NCBI GenBank assembly: GCA_030836365.1
Contig: JAURQB010000161.1
Span: 1-15,772, forward strand
Length of the DNA stretch: 15,772 nt
Origin: Bdellovibrionota bacterium
GTDB lineage: Bacteria > Bdellovibrionota > Bacteriovoracia > Bacteriovoracales > Bacteriovoracaceae
Reading direction: 5' to 3'
In this document: positions 14,437-15,772 of the stretch, piece after piece
Position numbering within the stretch: the stretch's first letter is position 1
Layout: each line of letters starts with the position of its first letter
Position numbers and translations under genes: made by a program
The notes under the pieces: generated by a model
Told to the model about the DNA's origin: nothing
Database searches by the model: none
What the model saw: the letters and a program-made list of their open reading frames with translations, nothing else

Positions 14437-15498
14437 ATGGAGCTAATGTTTAGTGCAAAAGGCATACTAGAGCGAGGAAAAGGTCTTACATTTGATGATG
14501 TGTTACTCGTCCCTCAATATTCAGAAATTTCTTCTAGAAAGCATCCGAGCCTCTCTTCACATGTGACTAAAAATTTTAAACTTGAAACTCCTATTATTGC
14601 GGCCAATATGGACACAATTACTGAAGCGCCAATGGCCATCAAAATGGCCGAGCTCGGTGGACTTGGAATAATTCACCGTTTTATGACTACCCAGGAGCAA
14701 GGTGAACATATCAAAAAAGTAATCGATTATACGAATGAGCATAAATTAACTTCGCCAATTGCCGCCTCAATAGGTGTCAAAGAAGACGGGATGAGAAGAG
14801 CAGATTATCTTGTTGATTGCGGTGTTCAGGTTCTCGTTGTTGACATTGCTCATGGTGACTCTGTCATGATGTATGAAACGCTTGAGTATGTGAAAAATAA
14901 ATACCCTCAGATTGATGTAATTGCAGGTAATGTGGCAACGCCATCTGGTGTAAAACGAATGATCGACTCAGGTGCTGATGCGGTAAAAGTTGGAATTGGC
15001 CCTGGGTCAATGTGCACAACTCGAATCATTACTGGTCACGGAGTTCCTCAGTTAACTGCCGTGTCGATGTGCGTTAAAGAGGCACGAAAACATAACGTCC
15101 CAGTTATTGCTGATGGTGGTATTAAAAATTCTGGTGACATGGTTAAAGCCTTCTGCGCAGGAGCCTCAAGCATTATGGTCGGTTCCCTTCTTTCTGGAAC
15201 GCTTGAAACTCCCGGTGAGATTAAAGGTGGAATGAAGCGCTATCGCGGAATGGCGTCAAAAGATGCTCAAGTATCTTGGCGTGGAGAACTTCCAAAAGGC
15301 ATGGCCGCAGAGGGCGAAGCAACAATGATTCCTTGTAAAGGTAGTGCCGAAAATGTTATTTTTGAACTTACAGGTGGAATTCGATCTGGGATGACTTACG
15401 TTGGTGCATCAAGCATTGATGAGATGTATACAAATGCTCAGTTCATGGAAATGTCTGCTTCTGGTTTTAGCGAATCTAAACCTCACGGAGTCAGATAA
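14437..15498 (+). CDS. IMP dehydrogenase / GMP reductase family enzyme without CBS domains
   Basis: This 353-residue barrel enzyme acts on IMP, XMP or GMP in guanine nucleotide metabolism. The catalytic loop GIGPGSMCTTRIITG (186-200) holds the nucleophile C193 and T195. The phosphate- and barrel-binding motifs ADGGIKNSGD (225-234), MVGSLLSG (247-254) and YRGM (269-272) are present. The CBS pair that IMPDH usually carries is absent, so its length equals GMP reductase. Signatures are mixed: AANMDT (55-60) and DIAHGDS (136-142) look GMPR-like, while TITEAPMA, GGIRSGM and the C-terminal GFSESKPHGV match IMPDH, including its monovalent-cation site. The Arg-Tyr pair of the IMPDH flap is not evident after YRGMASKDAQ. 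I cannot decide between guaB and guaC. AAAAGGGG six bases upstream fixes the start. Confidence 0.88.
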   Translation: MELMFSAKGILERGKGLTFDDVLLVPQYSEISSRKHPSLSSHVTKNFKLETPIIAANMDTITEAPMAIKMAELGGLGIIHRFMTTQEQGEHIKKVIDYTNEHKLTSPIAASIGVKEDGMRRADYLVDCGVQVLVVDIAHGDSVMMYETLEYVKNKYPQIDVIAGNVATPSGVKRMIDSGADAVKVGIGPGSMCTTRIITGHGVPQLTAVSMCVKEARKHNVPVIADGGIKNSGDMVKAFCAGASSIMVGSLLSGTLETPGEIKGGMKRYRGMASKDAQVSWRGELPKGMAAEGEATMIPCKGSAENVIFELTGGIRSGMTYVGASSIDEMYTNAQFMEMSASGFSESKPHGVR

Positions 15499-15506
15499 AA
15501 TAAATA

Positions 15507-15522
15507 GAACAAAGGATTGTTC
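15507..15522 (+). promoter_or_regulatory. Ribosome binding site in the loop of a perfect inverted repeat
   Basis: GAACAA-AGGA-TTGTTC forms a 6-bp stem with an AGGA tetraloop ending one base before the ATG at 15523. The Shine-Dalgarno AAAGGA is thus partly in the loop. The 12-base string AAAGGATTGTTC occurs again at 15572-15583 inside the gene. Confidence 0.55.
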
Positions 15523-15772
15523 ATGATGTCGTTAGTGCCGATGAAAAAAAATGGACAACGGGAAGAGATGAAAAGGATTGTTCTTTCTTATCCTCCATTG
15601 CAAGAGCGAATTGCAGGGGATCAAGAAAAAACGGATCAAAGTTTAAAGAACCTAAATGAAATCGCGGCCACCTACAGTGACGCTGTGATGGATAAATTTC
15701 TACATGTGCTCAACAATACAGTAGACCGCATGTATGAGGGAATTAATCTTACGTTTGCTCCTGAGGTGGAAG
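15523..15772 (+). CDS. Unidentified protein, 5' part only (runs off the window)
   Basis: Eighty-three codons are visible from ATG at 15523, and the frame stays open to the window end. A second ATG at 15526 is equally acceptable, with AAAGGA six or nine bases upstream. There is no signal peptide. The visible part is hydrophilic and probably helical, with LSYPPLQERI (27-36) and FLHVLNNTVDRMYEGINLTF. The last stretch vaguely recalls the segment before the catalytic domain in glycerol-3-phosphate or 1-acylglycerol-phosphate acyltransferases (RxYxGI), but this is too weak to name it. It begins 24 bp after the IMPDH/GMPR-family stop and is probably co-transcribed with it. Confidence 0.7.
   Translation, partial: MMSLVPMKKNGQREEMKRIVLSYPPLQERIAGDQEKTDQSLKNLNEIAATYSDAVMDKFLHVLNNTVDRMYEGINLTFAPEVE

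Noticed and set aside
1..15772. CRISPR array, tRNA or rRNA genes, insertion sequence, prophage or defence system
   Set aside because: Both strands were read; no spaced repeats, cloverleaf-like sequences, transposase or integrase motifs, or known defence domains were seen.

Overview
This AT-rich window from a Gram-negative bacterium carries three blocks of closely packed genes with no tRNA, rRNA, insertion sequence, CRISPR array or other mobile element. Taxonomy is an inference. Low GC, a C5 haem pathway, TTG/GTG starts, an abundance of small secreted proteins with no named family and a lone 2-oxoacid acyltransferase catalytic domain suggest the Bdellovibrionota, most likely the Bacteriovoracales side. 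No rRNA or other decisive marker is present.

Block 1 (47-7361, plus strand). fabI (enoyl-ACP reductase) abuts an adenosine deaminase-family gene with no spacer. Then come a secreted protein with an NlpC/P60- or CHAP-like Cys/His core (1846), a stand-alone acyltransferase domain with the DHRxxDG motif (3098) and a YghU-type glutathione transferase (3972). The block ends with three secreted proteins: a complete CE4 polysaccharide deacetylase (4882), a translationally coupled small unknown protein (5766) and a protein with a possible transglutaminase-like Cys/His/Asp core (6339). The exported set looks directed at cell-wall or periplasmic chemistry.

Block 2 (13868-7392, minus strand) is a haem operon read in the order hemA, hemCD, hemL, histidine kinase, response regulator, hemE. 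Genes overlap or sit within 12 bp of each other, except for an 81-bp gap before hemL. It takes glutamyl-tRNA to coproporphyrinogen III except for the hemB step, which is not in the window. HemA is unusually short. HemC is extended by a HemD-like domain, so the missing hemD is probably fused. A complete OmpR-family two-component system lies inside the operon. The divergent intergenic region upstream holds two 7-bp direct repeats spaced like a PhoB box, a candidate site for that regulator. This is the most interesting feature of the window.

Block 3 (14023-15772, plus strand) holds a small membrane protein, a CBS-less IMP dehydrogenase/GMP reductase family enzyme with mixed signatures, and the 5' end of an unidentified gene whose ribosome binding site sits in the loop of a short perfect inverted repeat.
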